Source: Aporrectodea caliginosa
Taxonomy: Eukaryota; Annelida; Clitellata; Crassiclitellata; Lumbricidae
Reading direction: 5' to 3'
DNA: 64,000 bases
NCBI GenBank assembly: GCA_020284085.1
Contig: JACEVL010001876.1
Span: 59,351-123,350 of the forward strand
Of this stretch, positions 44,694 through 56,040 are shown in pieces (the stretch's first letter is position 1; each line of letters opens with the position of its first letter). A program made the position numbers and the translations under genes. The notes under the pieces were generated by a model. That model was given only the letters and a program-made list of their open reading frames with translations. It was not told where the DNA came from and searched no databases.

Positions 44694-45029
44694 TTACGCT
44701 GATAAATGCTGCATTATGCCAGAGTTTGTCGCAGAGTTTCTCTAGAGCAAAAGCCTTTAAATAAGACAGTTTCCAAGGAGCAAGAGATCGACGCGTCTTA
44801 CACTGCAGATGGCGTTATTTATGAGCAACTGTGCTCGGCGTCACCCAGACTGATGTTATTTATGCTCAACGATAAATCCCAGTTAAACTCCTCACCCTAA
44901 ATAAATGATTAGCCAAGTTCTTCGGTACGATTTTAAGAGTGAAAAGCAGTGACGGAGCGCATCCAAAAGAGATCTAAATAAAGAAGAATGTGCCTTATTT
45001 CCGTTGCTTATTTGTTAAGAAGGGGAGAT
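44694..45029 (+). other. 3' flank of the 264-codon ORF
   Basis: AATAAA occurs near 44899 and 44978, either of which could serve as a polyadenylation signal. The stretch ends in a polypurine run that abuts a SINE. No other feature is seen. Confidence 0.4.
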
Positions 45030-45258
45030 TGTTGAATGGCAGCACGCTGGCACAAAGATCGGAAGGACGCGGGTTCAATACCAGCCTTCTACTCCATAGG
45101 GTGACTGCAAAATGAGCAGTAGGACAGATGGGCGCATTGCAGGCTACCATATAGTTAAATTCTACTCTGTTAAACTTGTTATCATCTGTATTTACTGTAT
45201 CACGTAATCCTGCGTACTTGTCACTTTGAATTAATAAACGAATATCATTTTAAAAAAG
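45030..45258 (+). mobile_element. tRNA-derived SINE, family S3, copy 2
   Basis: The head is AATGGCAGCACGCTGG (A-box-like) and GACGCGGGTTCAATACC (B box). The body is AAAATGAGCAGTAGGACAGA, GGGCGCATTGCAGGCTAC and TTAAACTTGTTATCATCTGT, ending GAATTAATAAACGAATATCA. It matches 14767-14985 on the opposite strand. Confidence 0.78.
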
Positions 45259-47674
45259 ACTTCGTCCAAAGTTTGCAAGTCATCGAAATGTCAGATGACG
45301 TGTTTCGCCACCCCAGTTAGTGCAAAACGCCTTTGTAAGTAGCGATATGGCAGCCTGTTATGCGAGTGACTAGAACCTATGACCACATGCCCATATGGGT
45401 ACAATGAATGTCTTTAATGACCTAATTATGGGCGAGGGTTACTCTACATCAAACCCATCTGGGATCGAGGTAACCAGCCAACCTACCACCACCGATTATC
45501 TCTGAGCGCCAAGTGGGTTTATAGGCATGGTCTTCTCGTGTGGAACCAAATTGGACTTGAGGTCATAAACCCACTTAACTGCCCCAGCGTTAACGGGTAA
45601 CCGATAATTGCATGGAAGACAAGTGGTCTTTTGGGCACGACTGCCCATATTGAACCATTCTAGGATTGAGGCCAGAAGCCTACTGAATGTCCGAAGCGAT
45701 AGCCAGCTTTTATGAGGGCCACAAGTGGGTTTATGGGCCGCCCGTGTCCAACAAAACTCCGCTGGATGCCAGAAGTCCAGTAAACGGCGAAAAAACATTT
45801 TTATGTGGTGTAAAGTTTGAGAAGTTACTTACCAACCGAGTCTAAAACCAAACTACAGTATTGGTTTAATCTTAAAAGAATTATATGCCATTTTTATGGA
45901 CTATATATGTGCAGTGCTCAAATATGTGGGTTTTCATAGCAAAACCGAACAACCAACATCTAAAACATGCACACAGATCGATAGATAGGCCCTATTCTCC
46001 GCAAAGAACAAGGCATAGTCCTTGCCTTAAGCGAAATCGCGATGGCCATTAGGAGATGAAACAAAAAAACTCTCGTCAGAAGGCATACATAAACAGATAC
46101 AGAGACAAAGAGACAGACACGAAGACGGATAAGACAGACGCATACACAGATACACAGAAACAGACATTGACTAGGAATTACACTCTCGGGGACCATCCGT
46201 CCACCGTTCGCTCCTTCCAAACAAACACAGCACTTTGAGAAACGGAAAAAAACGCAATAAACGACTCGACTGTGTCACGTGACTTACAACGTTTTCCGGT
46301 CGCGCTCCCAAATCGTTCGCGCTGTCTATTCCTCCGATGCCACTCCCTGTGTCCGCCTCAAATGGAAGAAGGACACTCAATGCTGATAGTAAACAGGAGC
46401 CACGACGTTTCCCGAAAACATTTGTCGAGAATCGCGTGACATGTAATCAATTTAAGTCGACTACAAGAAGACGACAACCAGAGGATTCTTCGATGTTGAT
46501 TTCGAAGCCCAGCCAAGTCGCCCTACTATTTCATGTGTGCATTTTAGAATCAGAGAAAAACGAAGGCTCTTGTTTGTAAAAGAAAGGACGATTGAGATAG
46601 GATTCATAGGAACAAACGTCATAGGTCTTAAACTCCGTGAAAGGTATACGACGGATCTGCAGTTGAATCTAATCTCATCTAATATTAAAATTTATATATC
46701 GCCAATAGAGCTTCAATCAATGGCACTAAAAACAGATTCGCAATCCTGTCAATTCCAAGAGTCGGTTCGGTGAGACTGAAACCTAGAACATAATATGTAC
46801 ATGTAGGCCTATATATTATGTAATCGGTGTAAATAATTTTCCTGAACGACCTTGGATAAGAAGGAAGTTGTAGCAGCGGATGATAGAAATGCCACGGGCT
46901 CTAGTAAGGCAGTTGAAACAGATGGTGATTGATATGGCACATGCTGTAGTAAAGCAACCTGCATGGTTATTAACATTAAAATGTATATGCAAAGCTGTCA
47001 GTTATTCAGACTAACATTTTTTTCAATGATGCAATTCAGGGAATAGGCCTACTATAGCACGGAGTCATATAAAACGCAACCGTGACTCGACGGTACAAGA
47101 AGAAGACGGTGATTAGTGTCAGTCTGTGCCATTGTTTGTGATGTCTTCTGCCTCTGTGTTTCATCTGAAGTACACCTATGCGCTCTTTTAAGGGTCCTGA
47201 TACATACACACATACAGGACAGCAGGCCACTACTGTGAGATTACGTATACGGCCTATTCTACTGCTGTTAATGGCCTCCTGCAAGTTTGTGTACTGTACC
47301 CTGCATATTGTATTGTTTTCTATTGTACTACAAAGAAGTAGTTAATATATAATGTGCCACAATGACTGTTTTCTCTAAACCAGAGCTACTATGCTCAATT
47401 GCTGTGTTAACAGAGGAGTAGTTTCAGCGGCTTAATTGGTGGAACTTTCGGTTGGTGGAGTTGGATACTTTGAAAACCGAGTGCATGTGAAAGATTCTAA
47501 ATACAGACACGCTTTATCAGACAGCTCTAGAAAGTTCAATATGTCTTTTAAACTTCAGTGAAATCACTTTCGATTAGATTATAAACATTAATTTATATAT
47601 TATATATATGGCTTAATAGGCCATGCATCATGCATGGGGTCAAACTTTATGCTTAGGCCCTATAGGCCTACCAG

Positions 47675-47860
47675 ACCGTGGTCTATTCAGTTAGCGTGGC
47701 TGGTCTGTGGACTAAAGGTTGCGGGTTCGAGTCTTGTGAGGGAACTGCGTGTAATGATCTTAGCCAAGCTGGAAAGCAGACGACAAGTCCAACGATGCTC
47801 TGGTCCTGCATTAATAACCTTGGGATTCATCCATTGCCCGCTCAAAGGTCTGAAGAAAGA
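47675..47860 (+). mobile_element. tRNA-derived SINE, family S5
   Basis: CAGTTAGCGTGGCTGG (A-box-like) followed by AAGGTTGCGGGTTCGAGTC (canonical B box) at tRNA-like spacing, then an unrelated body. Only one copy is in the window, so the family and 3' end are not defined. Confidence 0.6.
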
Positions 47861-48499
47861 TAAACAAGCGCAACTTCTTCTATGCGAATTCTATGTCTAC
47901 TGGACAAGGAACCTTTACTTTAATCTAGCGTTGTGTAGGCATGGGCAAAAATAAGGCAGTTTCTGGCAGAGGCGGTTTGAAATTGGGGTGAAGAGATCCA
48001 AGATCGTGAGATAAATCCATCCTTATGCATCCACGAAGTACAGATAAGCTCGCCAAAAGCATAAACCAAGCTTATTTCCCAACCTCCTGGACCTAACCAG
48101 TCGTTCAGCTGCAACATTCTTTTTCTGAATTCTGCATTATTTGTGAACATATCAGGCAGACGAAGAACGATTGGAAATTCAGAGAACATACGATTCAGAA
48201 CGAATATTCATATAGGTCTACATACAATTTACTTACAAACAAATGCAGTCTCTTCATCGTGCGGAGCTAACGAATAACTCGTTTTGCTATGCCCGACGTT
48301 TTGCAGCATTGCGGTTAATTATCTGAATTTATCATAGTCCGGCCGATGCCAAGAGCAAGCGTGTTAGAGGCGGGACTGACCGAGAACCATATTTATGCCA
48401 CCATTGGGATTTGCCAGAGTCGTGTTTCTTCAGTTGCGTAAGGGTTATCTTCTCGGGTCTGACCAAATTGCGCTTGAATTGAACAAGTTGCTCGAACTA

Positions 48500-48622
48500 G
48501 AGCCCTGCGCCGGCCGCCGCGCCGCCGTCGCCGACATTTTTTGGGCGCGCCGCCGCCGCCGATTTTCGTTAGTCGGCGCGCCGCCGCCGCCGCCGACAAT
48601 TCCTCGGCGCGCCGCCGTTACC
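48500..48622 (+). repeat. GC-rich dispersed repeat G, copy 1
   Basis: AGAGCCCTGCGCCGGCCGCC leads into GGCGCGCCGCCGCCGCCGA-type blocks repeated three times with short AT spacers. The inverse arrangement occurs at 57100-57228. Such GC richness is exceptional in this AT-rich window. Confidence 0.75.
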
Positions 48623-49257
48623 ACGCTGATGTTTTTAAATTGTTTTGCTGCATTTCTCATGTTTTGCATGATTTCACGATAAAATTGTTGCTTCAGTGGG
48701 TAATAGATGTAGACACAGACAGACAGACAGGGACAGCCAGACATAGAAACAGAGAGACACAGGTACAGACACAGACAGACAAGCAGTATTAAGCAATAGG
48801 CCTTAGGACCGCCCCCGCGCCCCCTCCTGGTTATATGCTGGCGCCCCTCAAGACCAGACTCGCCCGTCGTGGTACGCTGCCATAAGGGGCCACGGGCCTG
48901 GTATGGCCGAGGTTTAGTTCTTTTCTTAACCCAAATAATGTGCTTCCCGAAGTATTGCTGTTCTGTCTATCTTAAGGTATACAAGTAGGGGCGGGCCGGA
49001 GAGAGCAGACAGGCCACGGACGATTGGCATGACCCTGAATTGACCCTCATTCTCCGAGTGAATAAAGTGTCCTCTCGCTCAGGATTTAGGCTAAGTTCCA
49101 AAGTGCAACAGAGCATCCACACACAAAACGCATACACAGTGAATGAGTCATCCTCGATATGATACCCCATCTGATCATCAGGCAGGCTTATACATATCCA
49201 TAATCAAATTAGTACAAACTCAGTCTGTCATGCAGCTCATTCTTCAGCAGTAGTATA

Positions 49258-49301
<44 letters not shown>
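49258..49301. repeat. (TA)n microsatellite
   Basis: About 21 uninterrupted TA units. Confidence 0.95.
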
Positions 49302-49304
<3 letters not shown>

Positions 49305-49728
49305 CTAGTGCATCTAAACCCAAATCACACATTTTGGATAGAAATGAATTTTTACCAAATTGCAAATATCTACTAGCGGATTTGCTCTCTACAAGTTAAA
49401 CTGCTGTGGATTAAACAGCTATGAAACGAAAACTATTTGGTATTTTTAAAATCATTTCAATCAGTCAGTCAATCAATATTCCTTTATTCTGAATTACCAA
49501 GTTGTCACAGACGCAACTCGTTAACGTTCTTGAAAATAACACTAGCCTTAAATTGTTATAAATTCGATATATTAATTAGAAATAGGCCTAGTATCGCGAT
49601 GGCCGAGACTACTAGCAAACGCAAAGGCCGTTTTGTATAGAAAAACAGAACTGATGGCACCAGGACTCCCTAATTAATCTATCAGTACTTCATAAAATAA
49701 TTATATCTCACTCTTCCTGTTACATTGG
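49302..49728. other. Left flank of the LTR retrotransposon
   Basis: No feature is seen except the 5-bp target site ATTGG at 49724-49728. Confidence 0.5.
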
Positions 49729-50366
49729 TGTACTGAAAAAGATGTTTCTTGCTCAGTTATGGTGGTAGCGGTGTTATGTGGCTGAGCGCAGGCTTAACTT
49801 CGGCTGAGTATAGGTAGGCGTGGGTTAAATCACGCAGAGACACACGAGACGCTTCAGTTGACGAAATTCTTATAGACAGACGAGAAATATATGTATATAT
49901 ACGGCGTATTTACAGAACAGTAATTATCAGAGTCAGGTTGTCGTTTTAGAGGTCCGCACTCGCATCCCTCCGATCCTGCTCCCTTGGCCCTCTTCTCTCC
50001 TCTCTTCGCTCCCTCGAGAGTCCTTCTCTTCTCAATCCCTCTGCAGAATTTTCTTGACTCTCTTTTTCTTCCGCTTTTCCCTGTCTTTTCTATCGCCCCC
50101 GCCTGTCAATCAACTCTTTCGCCCCCCAACCGCGCCCTGCAATTCGTTCCCTCTTGCCTTGCTCTGCTATCTGCCTTCTCTCTCCTTCACCCTTTGACAG
50201 GCGTGGCCTTCGCCTCCGCTCCCCTACGTATGTCGTCAGCTGTCGGCTGTCAATCATTTTCTTATACTTGCTACAATCTTAAACGTTCATAATGGCAACT
50301 TAATATAAAATCTAAACTAACATATAATATACTAATATTGATATCGTCGTGGCGGATCTCACTACA
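49729..50366 (-). repeat. 3' LTR of the retrotransposon
   Basis: 638 bp, in element orientation TGTAGTGAGATCC to AGTACA. On the plus strand it contains a pyrimidine-rich CTTCTCTCCTCTCTTCG zone. A 102-codon open frame on the plus strand occurs unchanged in both LTRs. It is antisense to the element and I do not regard it as a gene. Confidence 0.95.
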
Positions 50367-50380
50367 ACACCCCATTTCCT
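50367..50380 (-). promoter_or_regulatory. Polypurine tract of the retrotransposon
   Basis: In element orientation AGGAAATGGGGTGT lies immediately before the 3' LTR, in the position of a plus-strand primer. The run is broken by two T residues. Confidence 0.5.
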
Positions 50381-50704
50381 ATGCTGACGGCCATAGGTCG
50401 AGCAATCGGTCAGAAACGAGGGCTATTAGGTTAGGAGTGTTCTTCCGCACACGACGATTCACAAGAGCACAAGCATTTCGACGCCGCATCGGCAATATCA
50501 GAGTGTCTTTATTAGCCGTGAGTTGCGACGTTGCCAGGCTGGTTACGACAAGTCTTTAAGGTTTTATTCTAGAAAAATAAAACACATACACAAAAACGAG
50601 TAGTATTCTTATAAACACACATTACCATAATTATATAAGTCAGTGAAACATAAAACACGATAATGATATCTTTGCGATAGGTTACGTGAATCAATCTAAC
50701 CATT

Positions 50705-53700
50705 CTAATTTGTCATGTAAGCTCTTGACAACCCATCTGCCATCGTGTTAAGTCGGCCAGGGGTAAAATGTACCTGTAGATCATACCTCTGAATGGCTAA
50801 AGCCCAGCGTGTAAGCCTCGGGTTATGGTTGGCCATTGTTTGGAGCCACCTTAAACAGTTGTGATCCGTGTATACCTGGACTTTGGCCCCATACGTATAC
50901 TGTTGGAAATGAGACAGTGACCATACCACACTTAAAAGCTCCCTTTCGACTGTACTCATTTTGGCCTCCCTTGGTATTAATTTACGGCTGGCGTATCCGA
51001 CGGGTCGTTCTACACCTTCTGGATCTAACTGGGCTAGTACGGATCCGAGTCCGGTTCCTGAAGCGTCGCATCTCAAAATGAACGGTTTCTTTATGTCAGG
51101 GGGTACTAGCATGCAGTCCGAAGTCAGGTCTGTCTTCAAAGCGTTAAACGATTTCTGTGCTTGGTCTGTCCATTTTACTCTGTCTGGTTGGTCTTTTCGC
51201 GTCAGTTCTGTTAACGGCGCTGCTTTAGTGCCAAAGTCAGGAATGAACCGATTGTAAAAATTTCCCAGACCTAAAAATGCCCTAACTTGTCGTTTTGTCT
51301 TTGGGACTTGGTAATTTGCAATCGCACTTATTTTTTCGGGGTCAGGTTTGACATACCCCTCCTCAATCACGTGTCCCAAGATTTTTATGGATTTTCTCGC
51401 AAATTGACACTTTTTTAGTTTTATTGTGAGGTTCGCCTTTCGCAGTCTTTCTAAGATGTCTCGTATATGTGCCAGATGTTGCTCCCATGATGGCGAGAAG
51501 ATTATAAAATCGTCCACGTGGGCTGCTGCGTAATCTTCTGCTCCAAGTAGGATTTTATCTGCAAGGCGCTGGAAGCATTTCGAGGAATTCTTTGCTCCGT
51601 TTGGTAACACCGTGTATTGAAAGAGTCCAAATGGGGTTTTGAAACCTGTATATTGACGGCTTTTTTCGTCGAGTTCCACTTGGAAGAATGCTTGCTGTAA
51701 GTCTAGGCCTGTAATGAATTTCGCTCCTGCCGCTTTATCCAAAATGGATCTCATGTCGCTGGCTGGGTACTCGTCTGCGACTGTGATCGCATTTACTTGC
51801 CTCAGGTCTGCACAAATGCGTATCGTGTTATCCTTTTTTCGGACACACACGATGGGGGAGGCATACGGTCCATCTGAGGGCTCTATGATCTTGTCCTTTA
51901 TCATGTCTTTTATCTGGTTGTGTACTTGCTCTCGTAGGCTTTCTGGGATTCTGTAGCATCTCGGTGCTATGGGCTTGTCCGTGGTTAGTCGTATTGAGTG
52001 TTTAATTAGGGTTGTTCTGCCTAATTTGTTTTCAAACCTATCCTTAAACTCGTTCAACATGCTTTTCAGCTGATCCTGTTGTGTTTCTGATAGTCCTGCA
52101 TTCTTCAAATTTAACTCGTCATCATCGCAGTCTTCGTCATCTATGGGTCCTAGTGATTCAAAATTCTCCTCACAAGGCTCCGCTGTGAGTATGATGTTGA
52201 CCTTTGGGATGTGGGCGTCCGACTCTCTTGCATGCCATAGCTTTAATAAGTTGATATGGTATGTCTTGGGTCCTTTTTCCGTCATTATTTCGTAATTGAC
52301 CGCCGACAGCTTTCTAGTCACTGTGAACGGTCCTTCCCATTTAGCAAGCAGCTTGTTTTCGGTTGAGTGCCTTAAAAGCAAAACTTCCTGTCCTATTTCC
52401 AAAACTCTGTTAGTCGACTTCCTGTCGTAGTACTCCTTTGTTTTCTGACGTACTTGTTTGGCGTGCTCTGTTGCTAATTCGACGCTTCTTTTTAAGTGAT
52501 TTTGCGTCGTGGTTAGGTATTCGACTACACTCCTTTTGCTTGGCAGTGTGTATAGCTTACCTGTCCATGCGTCGTGCACGACTTGGAGGGGTCCTCTTAC
52601 ATCATGCGAGTAGAGTAGTTCAAATGGAGAGAAACCTGTTACTGTGGAGGGTATTTGTCGACAGCTGAAAGCCAGAAATGGAAGACAACATTCCCATGAC
52701 CTGGGGTCGTCTTCTATAACCTTTCTCAACATTTCTCTTAATACTCGGATCATCCTCTCTGCACTGCCTGCTGTTTCGTGGTGGTCTACAGTAGAAAACA
52801 CAGGTGCTATGCCTAACAAGTCCTGTAAGCCTCTTACAAGTTGGTTCTTGAAGTGAGTGCCGTTATCAGACTTGATGACGCGTGGTATACCTGTGCGTGC
52901 AAACACTTCTACTAATGACTTTGCCACGCTCTTAGCGGTAACGTTCGAGAGAGCTATGAACTCGGGCCAATGTGTGGTCTGCTCCACAATGATGAGTACG
53001 TATTTCTTTCCTGAAGAGGACTTTGGGGTGATTGGTCCCATGACGTCATAAACTATGACCTCCCACGGATTGTCTATTATCGGGACCTCGATTAATGGCG
53101 CCCGTTCTGATTTCTTGATGATGGCGGTCTTCTGGCATTCTGGACATGATCGCACGTATTCTTGTATATCGGCCGTCATTGATGGCCAATTGAACGTCTT
53201 GGTTATACGTGACGTGGTTGCTTGCACTCCCCTATGTCCTCCCCATATAGAACCGTGTGCCATCTCCAATACTTTTGACCTATATCGCTTTGGTATGACT
53301 AACCGTTTTTGCGCTTCCTCTGTTCTTCCATCCTGGTTCGTTTTATTCGTCCTATACAAATAACCTTCTTCGACCACGTAGTCTCCGTCTCCCTCCCTCG
53401 CGCGGTTCCAGATGTTGGACAGAGTTGGGTCGTTGTGCTGTGCGTGTTTGAAGCCGCCTGCATCGCTCATAAACCATTCGTCTGTGTTTGTAATTATGTC
53501 TTGGTCCTGCCCTTCAGATGTCCCTCGGTCTACCGGTGTATGATCGCCCTCCTCTCTCCTGCTGACACTATCAATCATTTGATTTCCTTCGCTATCAGCC
53601 TCTTCCGCTGAATCGTGTTGGGTTTCATGATTAACAGATGTGGCATCCGCTGCCGCTCTCTGTCGTGTCGAGTGAGTTTGAAGGTGGTCATTTTCCTGCC

Positions 53701-55432
53701 TCTGTTCGTCTTCGGTATCCTGCCGTGCCTGGTCATTAATGTCTTTAGGGTCATATACTTCGGTCGGCCTGGCTGTCGGCCCGTCTCTTGAACTGGGGCT
53801 GTCTTTAATCAGCGCCGGGTTCTGGCATTCGTCTTGCCATTCAGTATCGCCTTCGCTCGGGCGGAGTTCAGTGCGTGCGCTATCGGTCCTATCTTCCTGT
53901 AGGCCTACCGCCGTTCGCAGTTTGTCTGCTTCGTCATAGTCGCATCGTCTGGTTGCAATTAGTGTCATGGGGTGGGGCGATAAAGAGCCGTCTTGTCTGC
54001 GCCCGTTACTGGCCACCACCAAATCAATTAAGTCCGGATTTGAAACGAATAAATCATGGCCCGTTATCATCTCGATTCCCAAGCGTGGAATAACCCCTGC
54101 CTTGATTTTTATCTTACGATCGGTTCCAAATGTTGGGGACCATATTTCAATTTCGCATGTTTTAACACATTTTACGTTGCCAAAAGCACACTGAATTGTC
54201 ATGGGCTCACATGTGGCAGATGGATTGTCTCTTGCTAATTCTGAATCGATCAAAGTTACTTGAGACCCACTATCCCGCAATGACTGCACAAGCTTCCCGT
54301 TCACATACATGGGTACTATAAACTGTTGTTGATAATCAATTACCTTTTCATGGTTTGACTTGGGTTTTACAAATCTGACCTGTGCATGCGCATGGGAATT
54401 GAATCTGTTTGTATTGCGTGTGTGTGGGTGATTCCCTGCCTGCTGATTGCCGTGGAACCCAGAATGCATTGGTCTTGCATCCTGACTTCTCTCGTGGTGC
54501 CTATTCCATGTGGGTTCTGTGGTGAAGGGCGCCTTACCCCCCCACTGGCTGTCTCTCGTGTCTGCATTGTGTGGCCTGAATTTATGACCTTGTTTATGAT
54601 CATTCTGAGCGAGTTTCCTGGCCTCGCTGGCGCAGTCAAATTGAATGTCTGCAAAGTTAACTAACTCTGCTGCATTTGTAGGCCTGCGTGCCTCAACAAA
54701 ATATTTGGCATCTGCCGGCAAAGTTTCCTTTACACGTTCCATCAGTATGTCATCAACAAGGGCGTCTAAACTGTCTATCTCTCTGCATTCGAGATAATAC
54801 CCAAAGACATCTCGCAACTGGTCTAACAATTGGGAATACGATTGTTTTCCTACTCTGCGCATAGCTTTAAATTTTTCTAGATAAAACTTCGCATTCATCC
54901 TGCAAGCGTTTAAAAGGGCGAGCTTTGTCTCCTTATAATCTGCGCACGTCTCTGTTTTTAGTCGGTTGTAGTGCAACCGAATAGCTGGGTTCAAAAGTGA
55001 GGGTAGGATTCTTGCCCACTTACTTTCATCGATGCCTTGTAGGCTCGCTACCTTCTCAAACGAATGAAAATACGACGCTAAATCCTCTCCGTCGCCCATT
55101 GAAGGAAGTTTAGAAAAGTTTACAGAGTTAGGTAGGTCAGTCGCAGGAACAGATGTAGCAGTCTGCAATAGACCCAATTGCACTCTTTGCTGATTCAACG
55201 CCATTTCAGTCTCCATCCTTTCCTTCTCTGCTCTAATCAGTTCGAGCTTCAACTGATCCCTGCTGCGTTCGTCTTCCTCTGTCCCTTCATTCTCCGTTCC
55301 TCCTCCACTCTCTTCTTCCTTCTCATACTCCTCCAGTCTCTCGATCATCCCCTTTCGAGTAAGACCGTTCCACTCGATTCCTCTCCTTTCGCATTCCTCG
55401 CCCAACTCTCCTCTCTTCATTTTTCCAAACAT
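50705..55432 (-). CDS. Gag-Pol polyprotein of GMR1-type gypsy retrotransposon (1575 residues)
   Basis: One intact frame without a gag/pol frameshift. Residues 3-36 look like a SAP DNA-binding motif (KRGELGEECERRGIEWNGL). Residues 100-275 are Gag-like, followed by a His/Asn/Arg-rich basic stretch (275-360) with no CCHC knuckle. The protease has DSG at 387-389. An acidic linker covers about 500-660. Integrase: HHCC finger (H726, H733, C763, C766) and the D796, D856, E892 triad, with 35 residues between the last two. A GPY/F-like module, KWEGPFTV, is at 1031. Reverse transcriptase: D1244 and HVDD at 1305-1308, where YVDD or YLDD is usual. RNase H: D1456, E1496 or E1498, D1523, D1566. Integrase before reverse transcriptase is the GMR1 order, unlike ordinary gypsy. 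All catalytic residues are present. It makes and integrates the element's cDNA. Confidence 0.95.
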   Translation of the reverse strand: MFGKMKRGELGEECERRGIEWNGLTRKGMIERLEEYEKEEESGGGTENEGTEEDERSRDQLKLELIRAEKERMETEMALNQQRVQLGLLQTATSVPATDLPNSVNFSKLPSMGDGEDLASYFHSFEKVASLQGIDESKWARILPSLLNPAIRLHYNRLKTETCADYKETKLALLNACRMNAKFYLEKFKAMRRVGKQSYSQLLDQLRDVFGYYLECREIDSLDALVDDILMERVKETLPADAKYFVEARRPTNAAELVNFADIQFDCASEARKLAQNDHKQGHKFRPHNADTRDSQWGGKAPFTTEPTWNRHHERSQDARPMHSGFHGNQQAGNHPHTRNTNRFNSHAHAQVRFVKPKSNHEKVIDYQQQFIVPMYVNGKLVQSLRDSGSQVTLIDSELARDNPSATCEPMTIQCAFGNVKCVKTCEIEIWSPTFGTDRKIKIKAGVIPRLGIEMITGHDLFVSNPDLIDLVVASNGRRQDGSLSPHPMTLIATRRCDYDEADKLRTAVGLQEDRTDSARTELRPSEGDTEWQDECQNPALIKDSPSSRDGPTARPTEVYDPKDINDQARQDTEDEQRQENDHLQTHSTRQRAAADATSVNHETQHDSAEEADSEGNQMIDSVSRREEGDHTPVDRGTSEGQDQDIITNTDEWFMSDAGGFKHAQHNDPTLSNIWNRAREGDGDYVVEEGYLYRTNKTNQDGRTEEAQKRLVIPKRYRSKVLEMAHGSIWGGHRGVQATTSRITKTFNWPSMTADIQEYVRSCPECQKTAIIKKSERAPLIEVPIIDNPWEVIVYDVMGPITPKSSSGKKYVLIIVEQTTHWPEFIALSNVTAKSVAKSLVEVFARTGIPRVIKSDNGTHFKNQLVRGLQDLLGIAPVFSTVDHHETAGSAERMIRVLREMLRKVIEDDPRSWECCLPFLAFSCRQIPSTVTGFSPFELLYSHDVRGPLQVVHDAWTGKLYTLPSKRSVVEYLTTTQNHLKRSVELATEHAKQVRQKTKEYYDRKSTNRVLEIGQEVLLLRHSTENKLLAKWEGPFTVTRKLSAVNYEIMTEKGPKTYHINLLKLWHARESDAHIPKVNIILTAEPCEENFESLGPIDDEDCDDDELNLKNAGLSETQQDQLKSMLNEFKDRFENKLGRTTLIKHSIRLTTDKPIAPRCYRIPESLREQVHNQIKDMIKDKIIEPSDGPYASPIVCVRKKDNTIRICADLRQVNAITVADEYPASDMRSILDKAAGAKFITGLDLQQAFFQVELDEKSRQYTGFKTPFGLFQYTVLPNGAKNSSKCFQRLADKILLGAEDYAAAHVDDFIIFSPSWEQHLAHIRDILERLRKANLTIKLKKCQFARKSIKILGHVIEEGYVKPDPEKISAIANYQVPKTKRQVRAFLGLGNFYNRFIPDFGTKAAPLTELTRKDQPDRVKWTDQAQKSFNALKTDLTSDCMLVPPDIKKPFILRCDASGTGLGSVLAQLDPEGVERPVGYASRKLIPREAKMSTVERELLSVVWSLSHFQQYTYGAKVQVYTDHNCLRWLQTMANHNPRLTRWALAIQRYDLQVHFTPGRLNTMADGLSRAYMTN

Positions 55433-56040
55433 GCTAACTGCACTATCACGGAAAGGTTTTATTGTGCCTTCTTATTCTTCAACCAAACGTACGCGTATAG
55501 CCAACGGGGCTTATACTAAACCAATCGCACTGCCAACAGGGCAAACAAACTCTTAATAATCACACTGCCAACGGGGCAAAACTGAAAAATTACTACACTT
55601 TCGCACGATCTCTAACAACAATCAACACTCATTCACATGAACAAAAACTGGTGCTGTCTAGCTCACCCGGTTATCCTGTCTTCCTGGATGCGTAGTCCCA
55701 AAGGATGCCGCCGCGTCCGGTCCGTTGTACAGGTCCCTTTCGTCACTCGAAGCCTCGTCCGTCTGTCCGTTCGATCCGTCTTCTTCCTCTCCTTTCCGTT
55801 TTCTTTTCCGATTTCCCCGGAGCAGAACGTGTGGTCCCAAAGAAGCCGCCGCGTTCAGTCCGTTAAGGAGTTCACTGGTTATCCCGTCGTCTTGGATGCG
55901 TAGTCCCGAAGGATACCGCCGCGCCCGGTCCGTTGAGAAGTTCCCTGGTTATCCCGCGTCGTCTCGCTTCCGTTGTTCTGTTCGTCTATTCCTCGGACTG
56001 TCTATTCCGCGAGTCTTCGTTCGGTCTCTCTGCAAATATC
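55433..56040 (-). other. 5' leader of the retrotransposon with internal repeats
   Basis: Between the primer site and the start codon lie about three degenerate copies of a 70-bp unit. On the plus strand these are GGATGCGTAGTCCCAAAGGA with GCCGCCGCGTCCGGTCCGTT at 55688, a shorter one near 55832, and GGATGCGTAGTCCCGAAGGA at 55894. A CACTGCCAACGGGGCAAA motif also occurs twice (55528 and 55564). The role is unknown. Leader repeats could take part in RNA packaging. Confidence 0.7.

Larger units (their letters stand above)
45259..49257. other. Non-coding stretch with SINE and GC-rich repeat
   Basis: Includes degenerate GTGGGTTTATGGGC-type repeats (about 45470-45790), a SINE (47675-47860), a GC-rich repeat (48500-48622) and a GACA-rich run (48710-48785). 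No exon or RNA gene is supported. Confidence 0.5.

Noticed and set aside
45018..45030. 3' LTR of a second retrotransposon starting TGTTGAATGG after a polypurine run
   Set aside because: No matching copy of the following sequence was found upstream of the coiled-coil ORF, and the sequence after the run is explained by SINE family S3.
49984..50292. 102-codon open frame repeated unchanged at 56316-56624
   Set aside because: It lies in both LTRs, antisense to the element. Its identity reflects LTR identity, and the composition follows a pyrimidine-rich tract.
50836..55519. Many plus-strand frames of 60-113 codons across the gag-pol region
   Set aside because: They are antisense shadows of the 1575-codon frame.
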